Part shown: positions 53,458-64,000 of the stretch, piece after piece
How the letters are laid out: each line of letters begins with the position of its first letter
Position numbering within the stretch: the first letter of the stretch is position 1
Assembly: GCA_018873225.1 (NCBI GenBank)
Contig: JAEILZ010000003.1
Span: 5,084,001 to 5,148,000 of the forward strand
Source of the DNA: [Phialemoniopsis] sp. UDSM-2020
Lineage: Eukaryota > Ascomycota > Sordariomycetes > Thyridiales > Thyridiaceae
Reading direction: 5' to 3'
Length of the DNA stretch: 64,000 bases
The notes under the pieces: model-generated
What the model was told of the DNA's origin: nothing
The model's database searches: none
What the model saw: the letters and a program-made list of their open reading frames with translations, nothing else
Position numbers and translations under genes: made by a program

Positions 53458-54008
53458 ATGTCCTTCCTCCGCAGATTCTTCTCATCAACACCGCAAATCA
53501 GTATGGACGCCGCAAAGACCCGCGCGCAGAAGCTCATCGACGAGAACGCCGTCATGGTTTTCTCAAAGTCGTACTGCCCCTACTGCCGCAACACCAAGCA
53601 CATCCTGCACAAGGCCAATGCCGAATTTGGCCTGCTCGAGCTCGACCAAGACAGTAAGCTTTCTTCACTCCCTTGTTCACTCCCACGGTTATACCTCTCC
53701 TTTTGCTTCGCGCTCGCATGCGACTCGGGTTCCTGTCGCGGCGCAATGCGCAGGAAGAAGTATGACGCAATTGACCGAGCTCGGCAAACTGGCTGCAAGG
53801 AAAAAAAGGGCAAAGATTGCTAACGATATGATCCCCGACAGGCGACGGCAGCATCATCCAGGATGCTCTGCAAGAGATGACCGGCCAGCGCACCGTTCCC
53901 AACATCTTCATCGGCAAGAAGCATATCGGCGGTAACTCTGACCTTGCGGCCAAGAAGGGCAAGGAGCTCGAGGATATGCTGCGCGAGGTCGGCGCCATCA
54001 CTGCCTAA
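53458..54008 (+). CDS. Dithiol glutaredoxin (CPYC type)
   Basis: Glutathione-dependent thiol-disulfide oxidoreductase. Exons 53458-53653 and 53842-54008 give 120 residues. The active site is CPYC in [13 protein letters not shown] (about residue 40). Later motifs are the cis-Pro [10 protein letters not shown] and [14 protein letters not shown], which bind glutathione. A second in-frame ATG at 53503 (MDAAKTRAQ) matches the start of short cytosolic forms. The upstream 15 residues ([14 protein letters not shown]) look like a mitochondrial presequence, so both isoforms may be made by alternative starts. Confidence 0.93.
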
Positions 54009-54930
54009 GCGACTGGCTCCTACTTCTGCTGTATGCCTTTTTACAATAACACAATTCATGTATAGACAAAGAGTTGGCGACTGTAGCGGTGCTTTGGGTA
54101 GTGTTGAAGTGGTGTCGAGGCGTTGACGAGGCTGACTTGGAATGGGAGAGGCAGTCGATTGTATACCTAGAGCAACATAGAGCAGCGTCGATGTTTGATA
54201 GAATGTAATCAATCGAGTCGTAGCGTTATGTGTTATAATCCAAAGTTGCCCGCAGTAATGTGCGCGAGAGTCCTCATGAAATGGTTCATGCGATGGAGCG
54301 AAGATGGGCATACCACCCTAAGTTGAGATGGTAGGGATACATGCCCTCAAGATAAGAGGCCTTATGTCCTCATGAAGCCCTCTAATCACTTTGAATATAG
54401 TCATAAGTAAACAATGCGGGATGTCCTGGTCTGAAAGATGCCTTGTTTTGTCTTCTGGCCTGCACTCTCAATGCATCGTTGTTTGCCATTTTCTCTGTCT
54501 CCATTCTTTTTCTCTTATTATCCCTTTCCTTTTTCCCTTTCTCTTTTCTTCCTCTTCTATGTTTCTATTTCTCCTTCTTTCTTGTGTTCTTTCTTGATTT
54601 CTTGCTCTCTTGTTGTCTTTCTCTCGCAAGATGTGCACAGCATCCAAATACAGGAGCTCCAGAAGGTGGACCACTGTACTACTCCGTAAGTTGACTACCT
54701 AGTAAGTGGAGCAGTCAACAAGTTGCATCATTGATGGCTGCTGTCTCTTGATAGTGAATTTCTAGGTCGCCAAGTCTTTCATACATAATGAGCTCTTGCA
54801 ATTGTCTTTCAGGGGTCAGTGGGTTCACTTTCTCGGTCAGAGAAAGTCATGACGAAGCTGTCCAGACCGCACAGTGGCCTGAGCTGTGAGGGGTCTAGAT
54901 TTACTCATAATCTGCAACACTGCCGTTAGA
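54009..54930. other. Intergenic region with pyrimidine tract
   Basis: 3' flank of the glutaredoxin gene, then a pyrimidine tract (listed next). No gene is supported. Confidence 0.5.
54490..54620 (+). repeat. Polypyrimidine low-complexity tract
   Basis: About 130 bp of TTTCTCTT/CTTTTTC-type sequence on the plus strand, similar in kind to that at 21128. No exact period; not coding. Confidence 0.75.
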
Positions 54931-55012
54931 GGGCGATTGGTCTAGTGGTATGATTCTTGCTTTGGGTGTAAACAATTGCAAGAGGCCCCGTGTTCGAGCC
55001 ACGGATCGCCCC
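54931..55012 (+). tRNA. tRNA-Pro (anticodon UGG), intron-containing
   Basis: The acceptor stem GGGCGAT pairs with ATCGCCC (55005-55011). The T arm is CCGTG-TTCGAGC-CACGG. The anticodon loop reads TTTGGGT, with TGG at positions 34-36, after removing a 10-nt intron (TGTAAACAAT, about 54967-54976) at the canonical 37/38 position. Mature length is 72 nt. GAATTTTT just downstream gives a Pol III terminator (T run, 55016-55020). Confidence 0.93.
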
Positions 55013-55383
55013 GAATTTTTGCATTTTATATTATCTTTTTTGTACCTGTCCGTTGAACTTCTCTTGACTCTCTCTTTACCTTTTACATTTTTTCATTTTT
55101 CTTTCCTAATCTTCGGCTACGAGCAGTACTAACAAGGATCCTGTGGCAGTCCTTCGTTGAAGGGCCGATGCGACCCAGGAGTCTAATGAAACAGGCGGTT
55201 TGAAAATACACTGTAAAGCAAAGTATTTTTGAGGAAAGTTTCTCAATTGCAGCGCTCAATCAGCGCGTTCTATAGAACCTTGATACATCAGGCTCTAATG
55301 CCTTCGTCAAATACACGATCAGAGCTGTGATTTACAGTAGAAGTTTTTGTACATGTCTTGTCCCCCCATCCGTTCGTCCAGAA
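55013..55383. other. Intergenic region
   Basis: tRNA 3' flank and AIM18-like 3' flank; AT-rich, nothing else seen. Confidence 0.5.
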
Positions 55384-56535
55384 TCATACAACCTGAGCGG
55401 CTACCGTGCCGATAGGACGCTCCACAAACTCCATAATGCCGTCGCAGATGCTCATCCGCGCGGGTTCGCTGGCCACCTTCTTACCGGCCAGCCAGTTGAG
55501 CCACAGGCCGCGCGAGAGTCGCTCGTCGTCGACGGTGCCTAGCAGCTGCCTGCCGAAGCTCCTACCGTCGTCGTACACCACGCCGAGGTTGCCGTTCTGG
55601 CCGCGCACCATCATGAGCTCCTGCTTCTTGGGGGCCTTGCCCCGGTTGAACAGGTGCCGGAACTGGCGCACCGACTCGCCGAACTCGAGGCCCGGGTTCT
55701 CGGGCAGCGGCACGGACAGCTTGTCGCCCCTCGCCTGCACGGCGCGGACGAAGCCGTCGCGCAGGTGGTGGAAGTCGGTATCGCGCACGGGGACGATGCG
55801 GAACAGCGAGCGCGCGGGTACGCCGCTCGTCAGGAGCTCCTCCCAGAGGTCCTCGCCGGCCGCCGGGTCGAGCAGCATCTTGCGCAGCTCGTCGCGCTCG
55901 CCGGGGACGAGGGTCGTGGCGATCGGGTTGATCTTCTTGACGAGGCGGGACTGCAGGGCGGCGATGTCGGCCGTCGCGATGTAGAAGCCGACGACGTAGA
56001 CCTGGATGCCCAGGATGGTGACCGTGCGGGTGCCGGTGCCGACGAGGGTGTATTCAGTCTTTTGGGCGTCGGGGGCCGGGATGAGGCTCGTCGTCGAGGG
56101 CTCCGACTTCGACGCGGGCGTCATGTGCGTGGGCAGCTCGAGGGTCCGGGGAAAATGGGGCACGGTGCTGTTGCCCGTGGGCACGAGCTCCTGACCGTCG
56201 TCGTCGTGGATGACGACCTTCCTCTTGGCGTCGGTGCCCGCGACGAGGGGATCGCTAGGCGGAAGGGCAGTGTCGAGCTTGGTCGGGTTGTCCAGAGCCT
56301 CCTTGAGCTTCCATGCCGTGTATGCGAAGGATATCACGCCAGCGACGGCTCCCGCCACAAGGAAGTTCCTCTTCGTCCGGTCGTACTCCTCCCTCTCCTG
56401 CGCCAATCGCCTCACATTCATGCCATCGAGGGAGCGGCCCGAGGACGACTTGCGGCTGAGGAAAGCTCTACGGCAACCGAGGCCGGTCGGCCTGGCCTGC
56501 CGGGCCAGGACTCGGATGGCGGGTTGGCGGTACAT
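55384..56535 (-). CDS. AIM18: AIM18/AIM46-like mitochondrial protein, chalcone-isomerase fold
   Basis: Non-catalytic chalcone-isomerase-like protein of the mitochondrial inner membrane, the fungal AIM18/AIM46 family. Single exon, 383 residues from ATG 56535. The N-terminus MYRQPAIRVLARQARPT is Arg-rich and unacidic, a mitochondrial presequence. One membrane helix follows (NFLVAGAVAGVISFAYTAW, about 55-75). The CHI-like domain starts at YTLVGTGTRTVTILGIQVYVVGFYIA (about 178) and includes FRIVPVRDTDFHHLRDGFVRA, GVVYDDGRSFG and the late LWLNWLAGK. The C-terminal Ala/Val end is normal. A 322-codon frame on the opposite strand is a composition shadow. Confidence 0.9.
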   Translation of the reverse strand: MYRQPAIRVLARQARPTGLGCRRAFLSRKSSSGRSLDGMNVRRLAQEREEYDRTKRNFLVAGAVAGVISFAYTAWKLKEALDNPTKLDTALPPSDPLVAGTDAKRKVVIHDDDGQELVPTGNSTVPHFPRTLELPTHMTPASKSEPSTTSLIPAPDAQKTEYTLVGTGTRTVTILGIQVYVVGFYIATADIAALQSRLVKKINPIATTLVPGERDELRKMLLDPAAGEDLWEELLTSGVPARSLFRIVPVRDTDFHHLRDGFVRAVQARGDKLSVPLPENPGLEFGESVRQFRHLFNRGKAPKKQELMMVRGQNGNLGVVYDDGRSFGRQLLGTVDDERLSRGLWLNWLAGKKVASEPARMSICDGIMEFVERPIGTVAAQVV

Positions 56536-58288
56536 CGAAACGAATGGAGTGGCCGAGGAAGACCGAAAGAGAAGCACTCTTGTTATTCAAGTCCCTCAGC
56601 TGATTCTCGATACTGTCGCTAATTAATTGAATGGTAGCGACGGTTGATGAGAGCTTTCCGTCACTTGCTATGGTCAGGTTGGGGAAGCTCGGATGGATTG
56701 CATCTGACCACTTGCGATGATGATCTTGCATTCAATTCCCACATGCACTGTGGGGTGCGCCCGACGGAATCCGGCTGCGCTAAATGGGCAATTTACAGTG
56801 GGTAGCGCCCTGTTATCTTCCAGGGCTATCACATGATTCACGTCATCGGCAGGGACCTGATGTCAGGAGCAAGTCGCGCCTTGGATGTGAGTGCTGAGTT
56901 CAGCCTGTCGGTTCGTGCGCCCAGAGAACACATGGTCCAGGCGTGTTGGGGGAGGAATTAATAGAAATAAGTCTATTTGATATGAACACGGGAAGACCTG
57001 AGGATGGCCGTCTACGTTCTCCAACCAAAACGAGGGTGCCTGTGCCGCCTCTCTGCTGTGGGCCGTAGCACCGACCAAGTTGTGCGCCCAAAACGCCCAC
57101 AGTTGGGCATTTTGATGATACCGCCCGCCTTTCGACCAGGAAGGGTAATTGGTACCCAAAGGTTGTCGTCATAGACCCTAGAAAAGTGAAAGTTCGTGTG
57201 GCATCGCTCCACCATTACCACGAGCACAACGATGATGTATTTTGTTCCCGAGAGCCTACCTTGGAGCTCGAAGCCATCGAAAGCATGCAAACAAAAACAT
57301 TGGATGCTGTGTGTTGGTAGGACCGTTGCTCTTGCAAGCAACACAAGGCGCTAATCAGAACAGTCTCACTACGCTAAAGGTACATGCTGGGGACCACTGT
57401 TCGTCTGCTGCTAACGGCTAGTTCCAGGGCACTCACGAGGCTGAAAATAGTGCAAAACACCTAGATTTAGGCTTCTTAGTGCATACGCGTGCAGGCGAGC
57501 ACGAGTTATGGTGGGCATCAGATGCCAGCCATGATGGATGAATAATAATATTTACTGGGATATCAAACCATTAGCATGCAGCAGTAGTAGAGTGACTGAC
57601 TGGTGTGAATGTGATTGTGACTGTGACTGATGAGAACGGTGGATGATGATGACTGCCCCACGTCTTTCCGTCGCCTAGCCTGGGCGGCTGCTTGGCTTGG
57701 CTGGGCTGGGTCCTCCCATCTGGTTGCTTTGTGATGCAGCTGGGTGTGGTGCCGCCATGCCGCCCCCCGCTCTGGCCTGGCGCTGTTTTTGGTTCCCCAA
57801 GTGTCAAACCAAATCTGCCAATACCCGCCTTGCCTCAGAGCCCAAAGCCTGGCCTGGGCCTTTTCGTTGGCTTCCCCCTTCCTTCTACTTGGTTACAAAG
57901 CAAAGACACATTCGAAAGAGACAACCCGAAACCAAAACAAGCTCACCACGGACGAACGACAAACGGTCAGGAGCTGCCTTTCCACTGGCTGCCTTCACCT
58001 TCATCTGACCCTTCCATCAGAGACTGCTCGTCTCCCGGTCACTCCCTGCCCTGCCCTACCGACCGCACCCGTCACCACCAACGACGCCCACCCCAGTACT
58101 CACCCTGCCTGCAGCTCGTCGCTTATCTCGAAGCCCCTCCAACACACATCGTGGATTCATCCTGACGCACCCTCAAGAGGAGGTTTCTCTGTGCGAACCC
58201 ATAGGCCTCCGGGCTTCCTGTCAAGCTTCGGACCGCATCGATACATTCCTTGCCTGCTGCAGTTGCCAGAGTTCATACCATCGCAAAC
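56536..58288. other. Long divergent promoter region, AIM18/grrA
   Basis: 1.75 kb with no supported gene. A short GTGA/CTGTGACTG-like repeat is at about 57600-57632. CT-rich sequence before 58289 is probably the long grrA 5' untranslated region. Confidence 0.55.
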
Positions 58289-60829
58289 ATGTCGCACCCC
58301 GGTGCTGACGGTCAGACCCATGGCTCTGAACAGCGACCGCAAGCCCCGTCGCTCGATGTCATAGCTACCCAATCCTCCTTGCCTATACCACTCCCCAACG
58401 AACAGTCCCAGCAAGACTCTCGATCCTCATCGTCCACGAGCTCACCTGCGCCCAATGACAACGAAGAGTCCGACTTCTACCTGGCGAACAACGACTCCCA
58501 GTCATCCCTTGGCGTCCCGAATCTGCAGGATATGCAGGTGAACGACGACGAATGCCTCCCCCCAGTCAACCGCCTTCCCAACGAGATCCTCATCTCCATA
58601 TTCGCCAAGCTTAGCTCGTCGGCCGACCAGCTTCACTGCATGCTCACCTGTAAGCGATGGGCTAGGAATACTGTCGATCTGCTGTGGCATCGCCCAGCCT
58701 GCTCCAACTGGAGCAAACACCAGTCCATATGCCAAACCCTGGGCATGGACCTGCCCTACTTTGCCTACCGCGAGTTCATCAAGCGCCTCAACCTTGCCTC
58801 GATTGCCGACAAGATCAACGACGGCAGTGTCATGCCACTTGCTGTGTGCACGAGGGTCGAAAGGTTGACGCTGACAAACTGCAAGGGCTTGACAGACAGT
58901 GGCCTCATTGCCCTGGTCAAGAACAGCACCCACCTACTCGCGCTCGACATCTCTGGAGACGATCAGATCACCGAGGCCGCCATCTTTGCCATCGCAGAGA
59001 ACTGCCAGCGCCTGCAGGGTCTGAATATCTCGAGCTGCACCAGGATCTCCAATGAGGGCATGATCAAGCTTGCCGAGAGCTGCAGGTTTATCAAGCGCGT
59101 AAGTCTCCACCCCAGCACACAATACCGATACTTTATACTTCCTCTGTTGTCTCCCTACCCATTGTCCTATCCTTGTTCTGTCCTCACGCAACCATACTGA
59201 CTTGCTTCTGCGGATCTAGCTCAAACTCAACGACTGTGGTCAAATCACCGACGAGTCCATCCTGGCCTTTGCTCAACACTGCCCCAACATCCTCGAAATC
59301 GACCTCCACCAGTGCCGCCTTGTTGGCAACCAGCCTGTCACCAACCTTCTGGCTAAGGGCCAGTCTCTCCGAGAGCTACGCCTCGCCAGCTGCGAGCTTA
59401 TCGACGATGGCGCCTTCTTGTCATTACCGCCTGACAGAACATATGAACACCTCCGTATCCTAGACCTGACTTCGTGTGTACGCCTCACCGATAGAGCCGT
59501 TGAGAAGATTATCGATGTTGCCCCTCGCCTACGAAACCTCGTCCTTGCCAAGTGCCGAAACATCACCGATGCTGCAGTATATTCCATTGCACGGCTGGGC
59601 AAGAACCTGCATTATGTTCACCTGGGTCACTGCGGCCACATCACAGACGACGCCGTCAAGAAGTTGATATCCTGCTGTAACCGTATTCGGTATATCGACC
59701 TTGGCTGTTGCATACATTTGACCGACGATTCGGTCACAAGACTTGCGACTCTGCCCAAGCTGAAGCGGATAGGTCTGGTGAAATGCAGCAGCATCACCGA
59801 CGAGAGCGTACTCGCATTGGCCAGGGCCAACCAGAGACATCGTCCCAGGAGAGACGCCGAGGGCAACGCGATTGAGAACCAGTACTACAGCCATACGAGT
59901 CTAGAGCGGGTTCATCTGAGCTATTGCACCAACTTGACGCTTAAGGCAAGTCGAATTCCGTGATCTCCTCCCTCGCCGCTCGTACTAACAATATCTTTAG
60001 AGCATCGTCAAGCTGCTCAATGCATGCACACGCCTCACCCATCTCTCATTGACGGGCGTGCAGGCTTTCCTGCGCGATGACCTGAACCAGTTCTGCCGTG
60101 ACGCTCCTGCTGGTATGACTCACCTCCCCTAGTACTGCCAGAGTACGAGCGTTCCAAACTAATCCTTACTTAGAATTCACTCCGCATCAACGAGACGTTT
60201 TCTGCGTCTTCTCTGGCCAAGGCGTCGCGGGTCTACGACGGTATCTGAATAACGAGCAGAACTTCGCTAACCCCGACGACCGCAACAACATCTTCGGCCA
60301 TAGGAGACCGAACGCCCAAGGCGGCCAGAACATGGCCAACGGCATGATGGGCAACGGAAATGCGGGAGAGACTGGGTTCGATGACCAGGAGCCCGACACG
60401 ATCGATGACGAGGACGGTATCGACGATAACAGTGAGATGGTCATCGACGTTCCGCCGCCGCCTCCTGGAGGCAATCACATTGCCCACAATATGGCCGGCA
60501 ACATGCATGGAGTACCGCCTCCGCCTCCTCCGGTCCCCCCACAAGCCTTTCCCAGCGTGTACGGTGGACAGCCGAACGGTGGCCCGGTATCACAGGGTGT
60601 CCACTTTCCTAACGACCCACAAGTGTTCGCACAGTTCATCCCTGCTGAACCTGCCAGCCCCGTATCTGAAGACGACGGAGACGACGCTATGGACGTCACG
60701 CCAGGACCCGGACCTGCTGGTGGAGCGAGCACGGCGTCCGTAGGAGGCAACGCACAGCAGCACGAGGCAGGACCTGGTGCGACGGGCGCGAGCACGGCAT
60801 CGATGCAGGGTGGTCCTGGCTCCAGCTAG
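58289..60829 (+). CDS. grrA: SCF ubiquitin ligase F-box/LRR protein GrrA
   Basis: Substrate-recognition subunit of an SCF E3 ligase, homolog of yeast Grr1 and Aspergillus GrrA (meiosis/ascospore and nutrient signalling in known species). Exons 58289-59098, 59220-59945, 60001-60112 and 60174-60829 give 767 residues. The F-box starts at VNRLPNEILISIFAKL (about residue 93); eleven or more leucine-rich repeats of the C-x-x-L-T-D/ITD type run from about 185 to 530 (CKGLTDSGL, CTRISNEGM, CGQITDESI, CVRLTDRAV, CRNITDAAV and others). The tail has the family FTPHQRDVFCVFSGQGVAGLR followed by acidic and poly-Pro stretches (PPPPPGG). The second intron (59946-60000) has a canonical GC donor, AAG|GCAAGT. 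The protein keeps all expected parts. Confidence 0.96.
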
Positions 60830-61395
60830 GATTGAGAGATGACAACATGACTCACTAGGATTGACGAGTGGACTGTTTTGAAGAATTTTGGAACCTCTGG
60901 GGAATCGGGCCCCCGGCAAAGCAAGCATACATACATATGAGCGGCAACACACTTGAAGAGCATTGTGTTCCTCACGAAACGACATGGCGTTTATAAAGGG
61001 AGGGATCGACGGCCCAAGACGTCCTGTTTTTGTCTTTTTTCTCTTTTGCAGATAATACCAACGACAGCGACCAGTGTAACTGGACTACTTTTCTGATCCT
61101 CTTTATTGTTCACGGTGGTTTTACTGTGTCGTTTGCTTGTTTGAGAGATGAGGCATCATTACGACTTTTGATGGAGAAGAAGAGAGGCTCTCTGACAAGA
61201 CAGACAGAGGGGTGTGAAGAGAGAGAGAAAGTAGATTCAAGAGCTTCTTGTGTCGAGAGATGACAAGAGGCTTTATGTTATGAGTAATGAAGACATTCAT
61301 TCCAACAAATGATGATTTCCTTGCCTCCGCTAAGACACGACTGCTGGATTCTCGACGCTGTTACTTTTCTGCCCAAACATTGCCTTCATATCATG
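60830..61395. other. Convergent intergenic region
   Basis: 3' flanks of grrA and the SNF2-RING gene; nothing else seen. Confidence 0.5.
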
Positions 61396-64000
61396 TTAGC
61401 CTGATGAGAGAGCCCAGTTGTCAGCTTCCTCGGTTCTTACCATTATCGCATCGTGTCGTTCTTTCCGGGCAAAGCCTTCGCCTGCAAGACTCAATTTCTT
61501 CTTCTGTCTGAACAGGATGTTACTCTGAGAAATAGGATCGTTAGCAGCCCATGTCAAAGTTCCTCACAGTCAGCATCCGTTATAATTTTTACTTCTTCAA
61601 CAGTCCCGGACATGATATATCGAATGATCGTAACACGCTGTGTCTGATCGAGTCGCAGAGCACGGCTCATGGCTTGGTGCTCGACGTACGGATTCCATTG
61701 AGGCTCCAAAAGATATATTCGAGTCGCCGCTGCGATGTTCAACCTGTGCCAGGGCACGCGTCAGTATGCTTGACGTCCGGTTCAAACTGGTCGTCCTCAC
61801 CCTTCTGCGCCGGTGCCGAGCGTCATTAAGAGAATCTTCTCACTCTCCATTAGCCGAAACCTTTCCAGGACACGCTCACGCTGCTTGTAAGGGATAGAGC
61901 CGTGAATACACAAGTATGGTATGTTTCGCGCCCTGAGCAGCTGTCCGACTAGGTCCAAGGTTTTCTTCCAGCAGGAGAAGACAATGCTGGAGTCAACGGT
62001 CAGCGCCATTAAATGGGGTATGATTCACGATAACTGGGGACGGAAAATCTACCTCTTTTTGTCACGGTAGCTCTCAATGTCCGCAAGCAGGGCCAGTAGC
62101 TTCGTAGGGAATTCCTTGCGTTCAGTCGACTCCATTGGCATGCCTTGAACGCTTTGCAGGTCGAGAGCTTCGTTTTGCTTCTTTTTGATGCATTGAGGAC
62201 ATTGTTCTTTGTCGGCATGATAGCGAGCGAGGCAGCCGTTGCAAACAATATGACGACACTGCCGTATCAGGAATCCGCAATCGTCCCTAGCCTCTTCAGT
62301 AACAGTGTAGACATCTGTGGAGCAATACCCGCACGAAGTTTCCCCAAGTTGCTGAAGGTAGCTGAGCACTTCATCCGGTTCCAGTTGGTTACCACTGACT
62401 GGTTGGTCGGTGCTGTCATTCCTTTTCCCGTTGTTGCAAAATAGACGTAGTTGAAGGAAGGCATAGAGGGCAGTGGATATCAACTTTCGCTTGACTCTCC
62501 CGGAAACAATCATATCCATTGCGATCCTCCCTTCTTCGAGAATCCTTGCGTATAGCTGCTGTTCAGTTACAGTGAGGCTTAGCTTTCGTGTCTGGATTTC
62601 CTGTTCCGGTAGCTCCAGTATATCTCTGGTTCGACGCAGGCAGATGGCATTGAGGACTTTTCTGAGGTTGTCCCATCTACCGGGCTTCTTCGATTCGACA
62701 TGCCTTGCGATGTACCTTCGAAATGCCACGCTGTTTCCAAGGACGGGAACCCTCAGGAACTCCACGAGGCTGCCCAAATCATCCAGACTATTCTGGATCG
62801 GTGTCCCAGTAAGACACCAGCGATACCGAGCCCGGAGTTTGGTGATGGCTTCAAACTGTCTTGTCGCTGAATTCCGGATCGTATGGGCTGCATGAAAGAG
62901 TGAGTAAGCACGGCTCGCAACTTAGGGAAGTACTGAAAGCGGAATTTCACACCTTCATCAAGCACAATTCTGTACCAGATCAGATCGTTCAAGACCGATC
63001 TGGCTTGGCGAAACTCAGCAACTACTGTCCCATAGGTTGTGAGCACAATGTCCGACTTCTCAATGGAGGCGATGTCGTCCCCACGGCCCGCGCCATGGTA
63101 TCTGAAGAAGGCAACATCTCCGTTCAAGGTATGTCTAGAAAGATGTTTGACCCAGGTCAGTGAATACGCGCGTCAGCCACAAGACGCGTGTATGTACTCA
63201 CTTGCGAATCTCATCCACCCAACTGTCCATAAGCACTACACATACTCATTAGCACTCTTCGCATACAGATGTTCTGGCACACCTACATGAGGAAGGTGCT
63301 ATGACGAGAGTCGACCGAGTGAGTCTTCGTCCACTCCGAGCCAGTTCCTCTAACTGTGTGTTCTCATGTTGGGGAATGTCCGTGCCAGTTCCAACTATCG
63401 CTGTCCACATGACAAGGGTCTTGCCTAGTCCCATGTCATCAGCCAAGATTCCTCCTGTAGGGTCATCTGGCTGGGGAGCCTTTTTCCCAGTGATGATATG
63501 GCGGTAACTTAGAATAATGGCGTCAGTTGACATCGCTTCGTGAATATTGGGGCCATCATCATTCACCTGGGAACCTCAGGATCATCATCATTCTCTACCC
63601 ACAGGGAGAGCTCCTTCGGGACCGACCCAGCCTCCCGCTGGAAAATGAAGTCGACTGCCTCCTTCTGATACCTGGAATGCAAGTTTGTTAAGACGAGACA
63701 CCCATGATATCAAAAATGACGGTCAACTCACGGAAGTAGAGATGTTCTGATACGGTGATCAACTCAAAAGCCTCATATTGCCAAATTTGGCCTCCAGGCT
63801 GGATGCCTTCTCCATTACCCTCCACAAGCCTGGGGCATAGTGAAGTGATCGTTGCCGTGCCTCTACTGTTTGCGATTGATTAAAGCGAAGGTGCACACAC
63901 CTTCATCGAGACCACACACCAGCCACCTTGATCTAAGTGGTCGCCTCAGACCTACCAACCCCGACAGGCTTCTTTTTTTCTGAACTTCGCCGCTTGTCTT
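61396..64000 (-). CDS. SNF2-RING ATPase (Rad5/Rad16/HLTF-like), 5' end beyond window
   Basis: Swi2/Snf2 helicase-like ATPase with an internal RING finger, as in Rad5, Rad16 and HLTF, acting on chromatin or in repair. Read from the right: YQKEAVDFIFQREAG, GGILADDMGLGKTLVMW (Walker A), VLTTYGTV, DEAH formed across an intron (LDE + AHTIRNSA), WCLTGTPIQN, LRRTRDILELPE, a RING (CGYCSTDV...RQCRHIVCNGCLARYH...CPQC), GSIPYKQRERVLERF and GAEGLNIAAATRIYLLEPQWNP. Motif VI reads RALRLDQTQ, with Asp at the usual Gly. A final intron (donor after GTVEE) adds SNILFRQKKKL... and moves the stop to 61396-61398. Many short introns. The frame is open to about 63878 and may be joined by an intron to an exon (KKEACRGC) that runs off the right edge, so the N-terminus is incomplete. 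Confidence 0.88.

Noticed and set aside
55654..56622. 322-codon plus-strand frame opposite the AIM18-like gene
   Set aside because: The minus strand has a complete mitochondrial-protein frame with recognised motifs; the plus frame is Arg/Gly/Val-rich shadow sequence.

Overview
The window is nuclear DNA of a filamentous ascomycete (Pezizomycotina; Sordariomycetes is my best guess). Evidence: genes carry many 48-120 nt spliceosomal introns with GT...AG ends and CTAAC/CTRAY-like branch points; the families are typical fungal ones (Zn2Cys6 regulators, MFS permeases, GH106 rhamnosidase, GrrA, Rad5/Rad16-like SNF2-RING protein); and there is an intron-bearing tRNA-Pro. There is no prokaryotic operon structure, CRISPR array or intact transposon. 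Exon boundaries are hand-derived from splice signals and reading-frame continuity.

Left part (0.4-20.4 kb), accessory metabolism: an eight-exon amidase, a relic of a rhamnosidase tail, a truncated membrane-protein gene, then a dense set of alternating genes: GH106 alpha-L-rhamnosidase, PhyH-type dioxygenase, flavocytochrome b2-like 2-hydroxyacid dehydrogenase, alpha/beta hydrolase, Dal5-type MFS permease, 2-oxoglutarate/Fe(II) oxygenase, a small protein of unknown function and a quinate-permease-like transporter. Three of the promoters share CCCC-ATG(C)-GGGG elements and CGG/CCG arrays. I infer, without proof, a catabolic cluster for a plant-derived glycoside or phenolic.

Middle part (21-48.5 kb), faster evolving: an F-box-like gene with an in-frame stop, a VOC-domain protein, a regulator lacking its zinc cluster, a seven-TM protein, a complete Zn2Cys6 regulator, a glycerophosphodiester phosphodiesterase, a HAL2-type phosphatase, an alpha-glucoside-type permease, an SRPK-like kinase, a small three-exon gene, a second Zn2Cys6 regulator, a DUF3445/HRQ (heme-dependent oxidative N-demethylase-like) gene and a divergently transcribed Amt/Mep ammonium permease. 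The last pair share a promoter with clustered GATA sites, suggesting a methylated-amine nitrogen module. Relics of a regulator 3' end (34.7 kb) and of a HAL2-like gene (38.6 kb) indicate old duplication and gene loss. A 2.7 kb gene-poor stretch follows the permease.

Right part (48.5-64 kb), housekeeping: ribosomal protein uL13/L16, a UBL-BAG co-chaperone, a CPYC glutaredoxin, tRNA-Pro(UGG), a mitochondrial AIM18/chalcone-isomerase-like protein, the SCF F-box/LRR protein GrrA, and a SNF2-RING ATPase that appears to run off the right edge. Four introns in the window use a GC-AG donor.
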